Shown piece after piece: positions 42,151-50,041 of a DNA stretch of 64,000 nt. A program made the translations under genes and the position numbers. The stretch's first letter is position 1. Each line of letters opens with the position of its first letter. The notes beneath the pieces were generated by a model. It ran no database searches. It was given only the letters and a program-made list of their open reading frames with translations, and was not told the DNA's origin. Origin of the DNA: Fibrobacter sp. UWR3 (GTDB lineage: Bacteria; Fibrobacterota; Fibrobacteria; Fibrobacterales; Fibrobacteraceae); contig NZ_FRCW01000002.1 in NCBI RefSeq assembly GCF_900143055.1, positions 186,001 through 250,000 of the forward strand, given 5' to 3'.

Positions 42151-43476
42151 CTAGAACGCAAGGCTCACGCCAAGCCCGATTCCACCCACAATGGCAATAC
42201 CGATACCCGCAGTGCGATACTTCTGGTACTTCCCGATGTCGTCGTGGCGTTTATTGAATTCTTCGCGCGAAGCCGGCATTTTTTCGCTTTCGCTTTTCGC
42301 CTTGTTGTTGTAAACCACAGCAAGCGTCGTGCCCGCAACGAGCGCAGCCGCCGAAATCCCGAGGAACACCCAGCGTGCGCCGCTCGACTTCTTTGCTTCG
42401 GGCAGGCCGTTATCCACCTTGTCGCCCGCCTGCGGGGCCGGTTCCGCTACCGGAGCGGCATTGGACACCGTTCCCGAGGAGGTCACCACCTCGGATGCAA
42501 CCGTCTTCGTGTTCATCTTGGGCATCGCCTTGATGGCCGTAGAATCGCGACCCCAAATCCAGCGGCCCACGAGGTCGTTGCTCGCCTTCTCGAACTCCAC
42601 GCGGCCCTTGTAGGTGGCCATCTCGCCGTCGCGCCCCTTCGGGAAGTTCACCGACTTGTCCTTCATGTCCACCAGCAGGTGCGCGTTCTCCTTGCCCGAA
42701 GGAATCTGCGTCACGTTGAAGAGTTCGGCGCCGCTCAGGTAGTACGCGCCCGCCACCGGCCTGTTCAGGTCCAGGTAGAGCGAGAGGTCGCTCGTATCGA
42801 GAACCACCTTCAGGTTCGTCTTCGTATGCAAAAGCGAGTCGTTCATGTGGTCGAGCGCCTGCACAAAGAGCGGTGCAAACTCGTCGCCCGACTTGCGCAG
42901 CACAATGTCACCGCACTTCGAGAGCCAGAGTTCGGTAAAATGCTTCTGCTGGTCCATACGGCGTTCGTCGTAGCGCAGCTTGAAGTTGTAAGATGCATCG
43001 AAAGCGCCCGCATGCGAGAGCGGTTCCAGGTCCACGCCGCCCTCGATTTTCAGGAGGTTCTCCTTGCTCGCGATAATGCGGGAAAAAGCGTCGGTACAGG
43101 CGTCAATCTGCTGCGTGCGCTGTTCCAGGTCGTTCGCCATGGTCACCACGCCCAGGCGCAGTTCGCCAGTCACTTCCATGTAGCGCGATTCGAATTCGGG
43201 GAGTTCCACGGCATAAAAATGACCGCACTCCTCGTCTAGCACGTCGTTTATAGAAACCATGCTACACCGGTCGTTCATTTTCGCGATGCGGTTCGCACGG
43301 GTAATCAGGGAATCAAGTTCGGGGTTATCGCTCCCGATGCCCGCCTTCAACTGCTGCAAGTCGGACTGTATCGCCTGGAACTCGGAGGCGTCCTTCACAA
43401 AGATAGATACAGTCGGGTCGGCAAAGGCCATGTCTGCAAGGCACGCCAACACAACAGCAATAAAACTAGATTTCAT
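42151..43476 (-). CDS. Secreted hypothetical protein with C-terminal two-helix module
   Basis: A 441-residue protein with a signal peptide (start 43476, ribosome site taggagatgg; cleavage after FADP region). The main part (about 25-340) is mixed alpha/beta with no recognised domain (e.g. CGHFYAVELPEFESRYMEVTGELRLG; KLRYDERRMDQQKHFTELWLSKCGDIVL). A Thr/Val/Ala-rich linker leads to a C-terminal hydrophobic pair RWVFLGISAAALVAGTTLAVVYNNKA and TAGIGIAIVGGIGLGVSLAF with a charged loop. The same C-terminal module occurs in the PEGA proteins of the 14-20 kb cassette. The FISUMP lipoprotein gene follows after 12 bases, suggesting a joint envelope role. Confidence 0.72.
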   Translation of the reverse strand: MKSSFIAVVLACLADMAFADPTVSIFVKDASEFQAIQSDLQQLKAGIGSDNPELDSLITRANRIAKMNDRCSMVSINDVLDEECGHFYAVELPEFESRYMEVTGELRLGVVTMANDLEQRTQQIDACTDAFSRIIASKENLLKIEGGVDLEPLSHAGAFDASYNFKLRYDERRMDQQKHFTELWLSKCGDIVLRKSGDEFAPLFVQALDHMNDSLLHTKTNLKVVLDTSDLSLYLDLNRPVAGAYYLSGAELFNVTQIPSGKENAHLLVDMKDKSVNFPKGRDGEMATYKGRVEFEKASNDLVGRWIWGRDSTAIKAMPKMNTKTVASEVVTSSGTVSNAAPVAEPAPQAGDKVDNGLPEAKKSSGARWVFLGISAAALVAGTTLAVVYNNKAKSESEKMPASREEFNKRHDDIGKYQKYRTAGIGIAIVGGIGLGVSLAF

Positions 43477-43562
43477 ACCATCTCCTACACACCCTGACAC
43501 CATTTGCAAACAAATATAATAACCCCAAAACATTTTTTTTCGCGGCGATTCTGCGTTATTGC

Positions 43563-43640
43563 GTTAAATCACACTCCAGGCCTTCGTTTGTTTGCGAAAA
43601 ATCACATTCCCGTTTCCTCGCTTGTTGCAAATCACATTTC
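43563..43640 (+). repeat. Short direct repeats upstream of gmk (left part of a 495-base gap)
   Basis: aaatcacac / aaatcacat recurs at 43566, 43599 and 43629 (spacing 33 and 30) with similar flanks (ttcgtttg, cctcgcttg). Nothing coding is visible in 43477-43971; the rest of the gap holds the inverted repeats at 43703-43933. Confidence 0.5.
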
Positions 43641-43702
43641 AGCCAGGATTCACGCGAGCGGGTTTCGATTTCGGTGGCGAAAAAAAGCATTTTTTTCATT
43701 TC

Positions 43703-43933
43703 TGGCGGTGAAATTAACAATTTTTTTCGCATTTCACCGCCACTTTGTTACGTTATCTGCAACATTTGAGTTTCAAAAGATACTTTTTCGTCATATTCGG
43801 CGGTGAAAACGACATTTTTTCTCTGATTTCACCGCCATCCCGCCACCCTATTCCGCAAACGGCCCTAATTTTTATACAGACAACATAATTTCTGGCGGTG
43901 AAAACGAGCATTTTCACCCTATTTTCACCGCCA
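43703..43933 (+). repeat. Locus of three inverted repeats with arm GGCGGTGAAA
   Basis: Three hairpin-like elements: tggcggtgaaat / atttcaccgcca (43703-43714, 43731-43742), ggcggtgaaa / tttcaccgcc (43799-43808, 43827-43836), tggcggtgaaaa / ttttcaccgcca (43893-43904, 43922-43933). Arms are perfect, spacers 16-18 bases and T-rich, start-to-start distance 96 and 94. Half-sites (cggtggcgaaa, atttcgccgcc) flank the set. The last lies 38 bases before gmk. Confidence 0.85.
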
Positions 43934-43971
43934 CTTTGGCAATTTCGCCGCCTTTTACTACATTTGGGCGC

Positions 43972-44535
43972 ATGAAAAACAAGCTCTTCGTGATGAGTGC
44001 CGCTAGCGGCGCAGGCAAGACCACCCTCAAGGACAAGGTCATCGGCGAATTTCCGGACATCGTGTATTCCATCTCGGCAACGACGCGCAAGCCCCGCGAG
44101 GGCGAAGTCGACGGCGTGCACTACTTCTTCAAGACGAAGGAAGAATTCGAGCAGATGATCAAGGACGACGCACTGGTGGAATACAACCTGGTGCACGGCA
44201 ACTACTACGGTACTCCCAAGTTCTTCGTGGAAGACATGCTCAGGCAGGGCAAACGAGTCCTGTTCGACATCGACGTGTTCGGCAAGGTGAACTTCGACAA
44301 GGTCTACCCCGAGGCAACGGGCATCCTCATCCTCCCCCCGAGCGAAGAAGAACTCGAACGCAGGCTCCGTGGCCGCGGCACCGACTCGGAAGAGGTCATC
44401 CAGACCCGCCTCCACAACGCGAAAAAGGAGATGGAATTCGCGAAAACGCAGGGAAAATACGAATATACCATCGTGAACGACGACCTCGAGAAGGCCGCAA
44501 ACGAGCTCCGAGCTATATTAAAAGGCGAGGCTTAA
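43972..44535 (+). CDS. gmk: Guanylate kinase
   Basis: A 187-residue guanylate kinase (GMP + ATP to GDP + ADP). P-loop SAASGAGKTTL (about 8-18), GMP-binding ISATTRKPREGEVDGVHYFF, and lid/adenine region RLRGRGTDSEEVIQTRLHNA. The start MKNKLFVMSA at 43972 matches the family; there is no clear ribosome site, the upstream sequence being the repeat locus. Probably transcribed alone. Confidence 0.95.
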   Translation: MKNKLFVMSAASGAGKTTLKDKVIGEFPDIVYSISATTRKPREGEVDGVHYFFKTKEEFEQMIKDDALVEYNLVHGNYYGTPKFFVEDMLRQGKRVLFDIDVFGKVNFDKVYPEATGILILPPSEEELERRLRGRGTDSEEVIQTRLHNAKKEMEFAKTQGKYEYTIVNDDLEKAANELRAILKGEA

Positions 44536-44557
44536 GCAGGAAAAAACGCTTAAAAAG

Positions 44558-44594
44558 AGATCCTTCGACTACGCTGCGCTCCGCTCAGGATGAC
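44558..44594 (+). repeat. Palindromic element after gmk
   Basis: agatccttcgac ... cgctcaggatgac: outer arms atcct / aggat. The related, opposite-facing sequence lies at 49945-50010. A small hairpin ttaagc / gcttaa (44532-44553) includes the gmk stop codon. Confidence 0.6.
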
Positions 44595-44666
44595 ACGCAG
44601 CGCATTAAATTTTGGCGATTTTGAAGAAATTTCGCCATTTTTTGCATTTTAGACAGTTAATTTATA

Positions 44667-44704
44667 TGTAAAGAACGGAATTTTTTACATTTCCGTCCTT
44701 TACA
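44667..44704 (+). repeat. Inverted repeat upstream of rpsP
   Basis: Arms tgtaaagaacggaa (44667-44680) and ttccgtcctttaca (44691-44704), 14 bp with one mismatch, spacer ttttttacat. A weaker tggcga / tcgcca pair lies just upstream. Same design as the loci at 43703 and 53023, with other arms. Confidence 0.65.
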
Positions 44705-44780
44705 CACAAAAGTTTTATTTCTATATTGCCCCGGCAAAAACAATAACCCCGCATTGCGGGAACCCCAAAAAGAGGTTAAA

Positions 44781-45230
44781 ATGGCAACTGTTATCCGTCT
44801 CGCCCGCTTCGGCAAGCGTCACAACCCCATCTACCGTGCCATCGTCATCGACAACCGCAAGGCTCGCGACGATAGCTTTATCGAACAGGTCGGTTTCTAC
44901 AACCCGAACCTCAAGAAGGCCGAAATCCGCTTCGACCAGGAAAAGATCCTCAAGTGGCTCTCCGTCGGCGCCCAGCCGTCCGACACCGTCCGCAACCTCC
45001 TGAAGCAGGTCGGCATCCTCGACCTGTTCCACGAGATCAAGGCCGGCCGTTCCATCGAAGGCAAGACCGCCAATCCGCGTCCGGAAAAGAAGAAGGCCGT
45101 GAAGCTCGGCCCCAAGGCCCTCGCCAAGATCGAAGCCGAAAAGGCCGCCAAGGAAGCCGCCGCTGCTGAAGCTGCCGCTGCCGCCGAAGCCCCGGCTGAA
45201 GCTGCTGCCGAGGCTCCCGCCGAAGCATAA
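44781..45230 (+). CDS. rpsP: 30S ribosomal protein S16 with Ala-rich tail
   Basis: A 149-residue S16. The conserved part is residues 1-85 (VIRLARFGKRHNPIYRAIVIDNRKARD; IEQVGFYNPN; LSVGAQPSDTVRNLLKQVGI). The last 60 residues are an extension, first Lys-rich (EKKKAVKLGPKALAKIEAEKA) and then Ala/Glu/Pro only (KEAAAAEAAAAAEAP), nearly doubling the usual 80-90 residue length. Tails of this sort occur in several phyla and are probably disordered. Ribosome site aaaagagg. First gene of the rpsP-rimM-trmD-rplS group; a terminator follows it, so the downstream genes may have their own promoter. Confidence 0.95.
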   Translation: MATVIRLARFGKRHNPIYRAIVIDNRKARDDSFIEQVGFYNPNLKKAEIRFDQEKILKWLSVGAQPSDTVRNLLKQVGILDLFHEIKAGRSIEGKTANPRPEKKKAVKLGPKALAKIEAEKAAKEAAAAEAAAAAEAPAEAAAEAPAEA

Positions 45231-45246
45231 TCATGCTTTTCTAAAG

Positions 45247-45277
45247 AGTCCTGTGCCCCGCGCACGGGACTTTTTTT
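45247..45277 (+). terminator. Terminator after rpsP
   Basis: Ten-bp stem agtcctgtgc / gcacgggact (one G-T pair), loop cccgc, followed by seven T. Confidence 0.85.
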
Positions 45278-45281
45278 ATCC

Positions 45282-45393
45282 CGATCGTCACTAGTCGTTA
45301 GTCAATGGTCATTGGCTTCTAGCCAGGCGGCAGAGCCGCGATTATTCAACTAACAACTAATGACTAAAGACCAATAACCATATCCCGATAAGC
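45282..45393 (+). repeat. Heptad array between rpsP terminator and rimM
   Basis: About sixteen 7-base units in phase up to the rimM start; left units cgttagt, caatggt, cattggc and right units ttcaact, aacaact, aatgact, aaagacc, aataacc are roughly reverse complements around ggcggcagagcc. Confidence 0.75.
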
Positions 45394-45394
45394 A

Positions 45395-45988
45395 ATGTCC
45401 GACTCTCAGGAATACATCACCGTCTGCCAGCTCATGCGCACGCATGGCGTGAAGGGTTACATCAAGGCGATGCCCCTCACCCACGACATTACGCGCCACA
45501 AGAGCCTCAAGGACGTGCGCCTCAAAAAGACGAACGGCGAGGAACTGGACCTGCGTATCGAGGATTCCAAGCAGGCGAACGACATCTGGCTCCTGAAGTT
45601 CGAGGGCTACGATACGCCCGAATCGCTTACGCATTTCGTGAACGGCGACGTGATGATTCCGGAATCGGAGAGGTTGCCCGCACCCGAGGGCGAGTACTAC
45701 ATCGACGACCTGGAAGGCTTCCGCGTCCATACGGAAGACGGCAAGGACATTGGCGAAGTGCTCGAGGTCCAGGAACTGCCTACGGTCAACGCTTTCAACA
45801 TCAAGTTCGACGACGCGTTCAAGTCCGAGTTCAGCGCGAAGTCCATCCTCGCCCCGTGGATAGACGACTGCGTGCTCGAAATTGACGAGGACGGCGGGTT
45901 CATCGTGTGCGACGCGGCCTACCTGAAGGCGCTCTGCCCCGAGGACCACTCCGCGGAAGCGCTGCCCGAAAAAAGCGCGGAGGCATGA
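45395..45988 (+). CDS. rimM: Ribosome maturation factor RimM
   Basis: A 197-residue RimM, which binds S19 and helps mature the 30S head. N-terminal beta-barrel: VCQLMRTHGVKGYIKAMPLTH; middle FEGYDTPESLTHFVNGDVMI; C-terminal PRC domain: EYYIDDLEGFRVHTEDGKDIGEVLEVQELPTVNAFNIKF and LAPWIDDCVLEID. No clear ribosome site because the heptad array runs up to the ATG. The stop overlaps the trmD start (ATGA). Confidence 0.93.
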   Translation: MSDSQEYITVCQLMRTHGVKGYIKAMPLTHDITRHKSLKDVRLKKTNGEELDLRIEDSKQANDIWLLKFEGYDTPESLTHFVNGDVMIPESERLPAPEGEYYIDDLEGFRVHTEDGKDIGEVLEVQELPTVNAFNIKFDDAFKSEFSAKSILAPWIDDCVLEIDEDGGFIVCDAAYLKALCPEDHSAEALPEKSAEA

Positions 45989-46692
45989 TGGTCATCGACT
46001 GCATTACCATATTCCCCGAGATGTTCGCCCCGATGAAGCAATCCATCATGGGGCGCGCACAGGCGAAGGGCCTGCTGGAATTCAACACGGTCTACCTGCG
46101 TGACTTCGCGATAAACGACTACGGCCAGGTGGACGACGTGCCCTACGGGGGCGAACCGGGCATGGTGCTCCGGCCCGAACCGCTCGCCGCCGCCATCCGC
46201 AGTACCGGCGTAAAGCAGGACGGCGGGAAGGTCATCTACCTCACGGCAGACGGCGTGCCCTTTACGCACAAGATTGCGGAGGAACTCTCGCACGAATCCC
46301 ACCTGGTTCTCGTGTGCGGGCACTACAAGGGCATCGACGACCGCATCCGCCAGACCGAGGTCGACATGGAGATTTCCATAGGCGATTTCGTAGTCAGCGG
46401 GGGCGAACTGCCCGCAATGCTCGTGACCGACGCGGTCGTGAGGCTCATCGACGGCGCCCTCGGGAACCGCGAGAGCGGCGATACCGACTCCTTCGCGCAG
46501 GGCGTACTGGGGTGGCCGGTCTATACCCGCCCGGAGGAATTTGAGGGAAAAAAGGTGCCCGAAGTGCTGCTTTCGGGCCATCACAAGAACATTTCTGAGT
46601 GGCGGAGGCAAGAATCTTTAAAAAGAACGCAAGAAAGACGCCCCGACATCTTTGAAAAACTGAAATTAAATACTAAATTTGGCGACAAATAA
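45985..46692 (+). CDS. trmD: tRNA (guanine-N1)-methyltransferase
   Basis: A 235-residue TrmD that methylates G37 of tRNAs reading CNN and GGG codons. SPOUT trefoil-knot motifs: TIFPEMFAPMKQSIMGRA, DDVPYGGEPGMVL, VCGHYKGIDDRI, SIGDFVVSGGELPAMLVTDAVVRLIDG, PVYTRPEEFEG, EVLLSGHHKNI. The start is MMVIDC at 45985, overlapping the rimM stop (ATGA) with ribosome site cggagg. Co-translated with rimM; rplS follows after 16 bases. Confidence 0.96.
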   Translation: MMVIDCITIFPEMFAPMKQSIMGRAQAKGLLEFNTVYLRDFAINDYGQVDDVPYGGEPGMVLRPEPLAAAIRSTGVKQDGGKVIYLTADGVPFTHKIAEELSHESHLVLVCGHYKGIDDRIRQTEVDMEISIGDFVVSGGELPAMLVTDAVVRLIDGALGNRESGDTDSFAQGVLGWPVYTRPEEFEGKKVPEVLLSGHHKNISEWRRQESLKRTQERRPDIFEKLKLNTKFGDK

Positions 46693-46708
46693 AAAGAGGT
46701 ACACAATT

Positions 46709-47056
46709 ATGTCCCTGAACATCGAAGCAATCCACAGCGAAAACGTTAAGTCCGACGTGCCTGCCTTCCGTGCCGGCGATACCGTCACTGTCAACGTCAA
46801 GGTCATTGAAGGCACCAAGGAACGTATCCAGCCGTTCAAGGGTGTTGTCATCCAGCAGAAGAACTCCGGCATTTCCAAGACCCTCACGGTCCGCAAGATG
46901 TCCGGCTCCGTGGCCGTTGAACGTATTTTCCCGATCAACAGCCCCCGCATCGATTCCTTCGTTCTCGACCGCGCCGGTAAGGTCCGCCAGTCTCGCATCT
47001 ACTACATGCGCAACCTCCGCGGCAAGGCTGCCCGTATCGAAGAACGCGAAGCCTAA
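46709..47056 (+). CDS. rplS: 50S ribosomal protein L19
   Basis: A 115-residue L19, at the 30S-50S interface. Family sequence: FRAGDTVTVNVKVIEGTKERIQPFKGVVIQQKNSGISKTLTVRKMSGSVAVERIFPINSPRI and KVRQSRIYYMRNLRGKAARI. Ribosome site aaaagagg before ATG 46709. Last of the conserved rpsP-rimM-trmD-rplS order. Confidence 0.97.
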   Translation: MSLNIEAIHSENVKSDVPAFRAGDTVTVNVKVIEGTKERIQPFKGVVIQQKNSGISKTLTVRKMSGSVAVERIFPINSPRIDSFVLDRAGKVRQSRIYYMRNLRGKAARIEEREA

Positions 47057-47080
47057 TCAGGCTTCTGGGGTAGTTTCCCG

Positions 47081-47992
47081 ATGTACGGGAATTCCCGGCA
47101 ACAAGTTATCCCGCCCACGCGCTCCCGCGTGAAGGCGGGTTTTGTTGTTTATTCTCCCGAATCGGACACGCGGGAACTCATAATCCTGGACGAGGGCGAG
47201 CTCATTGCCGTCGACAAGTCGGGGGGCAACCGCGACATCAAGTTCAAGATGCACCCGGGCGATATCGTGGGCGTCGCAGCGCTTTTCGAACGCGAACCGC
47301 TCCGTTACACCATCGAGGCCTCCGAGGATTCCGTCATCACCGTGCTCTCGGAAGAATGCCTTGAGTCCGAACTCAAGAACATCCCCGTCTGGCTGCTCGC
47401 CATCCTCAAGAACCTCTCCGTCCGCACCCGCGAGTTCAAGCACGATTCCAGGCGCACGCCCGTCGAGAACACGCTCAAGAGCCTCGCCGAATACTGCGCC
47501 CACCTAGATTCGAACATCAAGTACCCGCTGGAAGAATTCATCCGCGAGTTCAACTGGCTCACGCGCATTCCGGCGGCAACGGTCAAGGGCGATATCAAGG
47601 CGCTGCTCCGCCGGAGTTTCATCGGCCTCGTGAAAGATGGCGAAGACCTCTACGTGCAGGTCCACAACGCCACGCTCATGCAGATTTATTCCGACTACCT
47701 GCAGGCACAGGACGATGGCGCGCTCTGGGCGCCGCTCCGGCTGAACCTCGCACAAAAACGCATCCTGGTGCACCTCACCACGCTCGACGAACACGTGCAG
47801 ATGGAAGCGCCGGAATGGATAGCCTACCTCAACCGCAAGGGACTTGCCATCGACGTATCGCAGTGGATAACGCTCGAGGACCTCGGTTGCTTTGCCACCG
47901 GCGAAGAGAGCAAGTACCATATTGACCAGGCGAAGGTGGAATACTACCTCACCGCCATCCGTTACGATTCCAACCTCCGGGGGGCCGTCTGA
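47081..47992 (+). CDS. Cyclic-nucleotide-binding-like protein (paralogue 1)
   Basis: A 303-residue protein whose first 110 residues follow the jelly-roll pattern of a cNMP-binding domain (LIILDEGELIAVDKSGG; FKMHPGDIVGVAALFEREPLRYTIEASEDSVITVLS), though the first strand (KxGxxIFxEGD) is missing and no full phosphate-binding cassette is seen. The rest is helical with winged-helix-like stretches (TPVENTLKSLAEYCAHL; IPAATVKGDIKALLRRSFIGLV). The next gene, overlapping by one base (TGATG), is a paralogue, so the two proteins probably act together. Located just behind rplS (24 bases) and perhaps read through. Regulator or cNMP effector; DNA binding is not certain. Confidence 0.72.
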   Translation: MYGNSRQQVIPPTRSRVKAGFVVYSPESDTRELIILDEGELIAVDKSGGNRDIKFKMHPGDIVGVAALFEREPLRYTIEASEDSVITVLSEECLESELKNIPVWLLAILKNLSVRTREFKHDSRRTPVENTLKSLAEYCAHLDSNIKYPLEEFIREFNWLTRIPAATVKGDIKALLRRSFIGLVKDGEDLYVQVHNATLMQIYSDYLQAQDDGALWAPLRLNLAQKRILVHLTTLDEHVQMEAPEWIAYLNRKGLAIDVSQWITLEDLGCFATGEESKYHIDQAKVEYYLTAIRYDSNLRGAV

Positions 47993-48918
47993 TGCTCGTG
48001 AGAGAAGGCGAATACCTGTTCCTGGAAGGCGACAAGGCCTCTAGCCTCGTCATCGTGAAGTCGGGCATGCTGGTGGGCACCTCCAAGCAGTTCCGCATGA
48101 GCCGCTTCCAGAACTTCGGGCCCGGTTCCCTCATCGGGGAATTCAGCATTCTCGAAAGCAGCCCGAGGGAATTCACCGTACGCGCCGTCGAAAACAGCGA
48201 GGTGCTGTTCATCGAGCAGAAAGACCTGATGCGCGAACTCGAGCACAAGCCAGGCTGGTTCCGCTCCACGCTCACGTTCCTCGCAAGCCATTGCCACCTC
48301 GCCGAAGAAACCAGCAAGAAGATGCGGATTGTGCAGGCGCTCCCCTCGCTCCTGTTCCTGTTCAAGAACCACCTCGAGACATCGGGTTCAGACAACATAA
48401 CGCTAGCAGTTCTGCAGCAGAAGATGCTCGTTCTCGACAACGTCGACTACTCCGATACCGAAAAGCTCTTGCAGATTCTCGAAGGGCTCGAACTGCTCCG
48501 CATCGAGGGCGACACCGTGCGCGTCTCAAACCTGCAGATTGTACCCATGCTCTACGAGGCACTCCGGTTCCGCGCCATCAACAAGCAGGTATCGCCCGAG
48601 ATACTCCCCATTACCGACCAGTTCGTGCTTACCACGTTCGTGAAGGCGGTGCGCGAAAACGGCATTCCTATCCGGAGTGCACGCACGACCGTCAGCGCCC
48701 CCCTGTTTATCGCGCAGGCGAAGAAGACCATGTTCGGGAGCCTTACCATGCGCACGCTCGCACCGCTACTGCAAAGCGGCGTGCTCTCGACCGAGCCCGC
48801 CTACAGCGAGGCCACCACGCTCGAGACCATCGAGAGCATCTCCGGCGACTTCGAGCATATCCTCGACCTGCTCGAACTCAACCGCATATTCCCGCTGCTG
48901 GATAAGAAGCTGGTGTAG
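47992..48918 (+). CDS. Cyclic-nucleotide-binding-domain protein (paralogue 2)
   Basis: A 308-residue protein with a more typical cNMP-binding domain (residues 1-110: REGEYLFLEGDKASSLVIVKSGMLVGTS; FGPGSLIGEFSILESSPREFTVRAVENSEVLFIEQKDL). GSLIGEFSILESSPREFTV corresponds to the phosphate-binding cassette, with E and R retained. The rest (about 120-308) is helical, including two segments that may be winged helices (VLQQKMLVLDNVDYSDTEKLLQILEGLELLRIEGDTVRVSN). It starts on the last base of the preceding stop codon. Likely a signalling protein for cAMP, c-di-GMP or another ligand. Confidence 0.78.
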   Translation: MLVREGEYLFLEGDKASSLVIVKSGMLVGTSKQFRMSRFQNFGPGSLIGEFSILESSPREFTVRAVENSEVLFIEQKDLMRELEHKPGWFRSTLTFLASHCHLAEETSKKMRIVQALPSLLFLFKNHLETSGSDNITLAVLQQKMLVLDNVDYSDTEKLLQILEGLELLRIEGDTVRVSNLQIVPMLYEALRFRAINKQVSPEILPITDQFVLTTFVKAVRENGIPIRSARTTVSAPLFIAQAKKTMFGSLTMRTLAPLLQSGVLSTEPAYSEATTLETIESISGDFEHILDLLELNRIFPLLDKKLV

Positions 48919-48993
48919 AGGCGCTGCGCGCCTTCTGGCACATTTTCTATATTTACATCTGTAATAAACCATCACCTTAAAACAAGGCAAAAC

Positions 48994-49380
48994 ATGAAAC
49001 TTTCCGCACTCATCGTGACCCTCTCCTCTATCGCCGCATTCGCCCAGGAAGCCGCAGAACAGGCTGAACAGCAGCCCGGTCTCCTTGGCAGCCCCATCAT
49101 AATGATGGTGCTCATCTTCGGCGTGATGTGGCTGTTCTTCATCCGCCCGCAGAGCAAGGAAAGGAAGAAGATGGACGAAATGCGCAAGGCCCTCAAGAAG
49201 GGTGACAGGGTCATGACCACCGCCGGCATCCTCGGCACCGTCACCAACATCGACGAAACCGGCACGACCGTCACCGTCCGCACGGGTTCCACCACTTTTA
49301 TCGACTTTGACAAGCAGGCTATCCTCCGCGTGATTAACGCCGAAGTGAAGGCCGAAGAAAAGAAGGACGAAAAGAAGTAA
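48994..49380 (+). CDS. yajC: Preprotein translocase subunit YajC
   Basis: A 128-residue YajC, accessory subunit of SecDF. Core: GSPIIMMVLIFGVMWLFFIRPQSKERKKMDEMRKALKKGDRVMTTAGILGTVTNIDETGTTVTVRTG. N-terminal 20 residues look like a signal peptide before the usual single membrane helix, an addition seen in some phyla. The tail is Lys/Glu-rich. secD/secF are not adjacent; the deformylase gene overlaps the stop (TAATG). Confidence 0.93.
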   Translation: MKLSALIVTLSSIAAFAQEAAEQAEQQPGLLGSPIIMMVLIFGVMWLFFIRPQSKERKKMDEMRKALKKGDRVMTTAGILGTVTNIDETGTTVTVRTGSTTFIDFDKQAILRVINAEVKAEEKKDEKK

Positions 49381-49922
49381 TGGCTCTTCTCCCTATCAAG
49401 ACTTACGGCGACCCGGTGCTCCGCAAGAAGAGCGAACCGATTACCGAGATTACGCCGGAACTCCGCCAGCTCGCGCAGGACATGCTCGAGACCATGTACG
49501 ACGCGCCGGGTTGCGGGCTTGCCGCTCCGCAGATTGGCAGGAACATCCGCCTGGTCGTCATCGACACGGCGATTCCCGACGAAGAGGAACCGCGCCCCTA
49601 CATCATGTTCAACCCGGAATGGGAACCTGAAGAAGACGCGAAACCCGCCTGCCACGAGGAAGGCTGCCTCTCGCTGCCGGATATCTTCTGCAACGTGACA
49701 CGCCCCGACAAGGTGTGCGTGCGGTTCTTCGACATCAACGGCGAACCGCAAGAAATCCATGACTGCGAAGGGCTCTTTGCCCGCTGCATCCAGCACGAGA
49801 CGGACCACCTGAACGGTGACCTGTTCGTGGACAAGATTTCTACCGCCGACCGCACGATGAACCAGTCCAAGCTCCGCAAGATGGCAAAAGAAACCCAGGC
49901 GAAGCTGAAGAAGAAGAAGTGA
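49380..49922 (+). CDS. def: Peptide deformylase
   Basis: A 180-residue deformylase that removes the formyl group from new proteins. All three motifs are present: GCGLAAPQIG, EEGCLSLP (metal Cys) and QHETDHLNG (two metal His and catalytic Glu). It starts one base inside the yajC stop. The TGA stop opens a 12-bp perfect hairpin. The usual partner fmt is not next to it. Confidence 0.96.
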   Translation: MALLPIKTYGDPVLRKKSEPITEITPELRQLAQDMLETMYDAPGCGLAAPQIGRNIRLVVIDTAIPDEEEPRPYIMFNPEWEPEEDAKPACHEEGCLSLPDIFCNVTRPDKVCVRFFDINGEPQEIHDCEGLFARCIQHETDHLNGDLFVDKISTADRTMNQSKLRKMAKETQAKLKKKK

Positions 49923-50010
49923 CATTTTCGCCGCAGGCGAAAATGTCATCCTGAGCCCTTCGACAAGCTCAGGGCAGGCTCTGCAACAAAGTCGCGGAGT
50001 CGAAGGATCT
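49921..50010 (+). repeat. Hairpin and palindromic element after def
   Basis: gacattttcgcc / ggcgaaaatgtc (49921-49932, 49936-49947), 12-bp perfect stem, loop gca, begins in the def stop codon. It leads into gtcatcctgagcccttcgac ... gtcgaaggatct (49945-50010), a larger palindromic element related to the one after gmk. Confidence 0.8.
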
Positions 50011-50041
50011 AGAAGTGAGTGTTACAGTTGTGTTTTAAACA

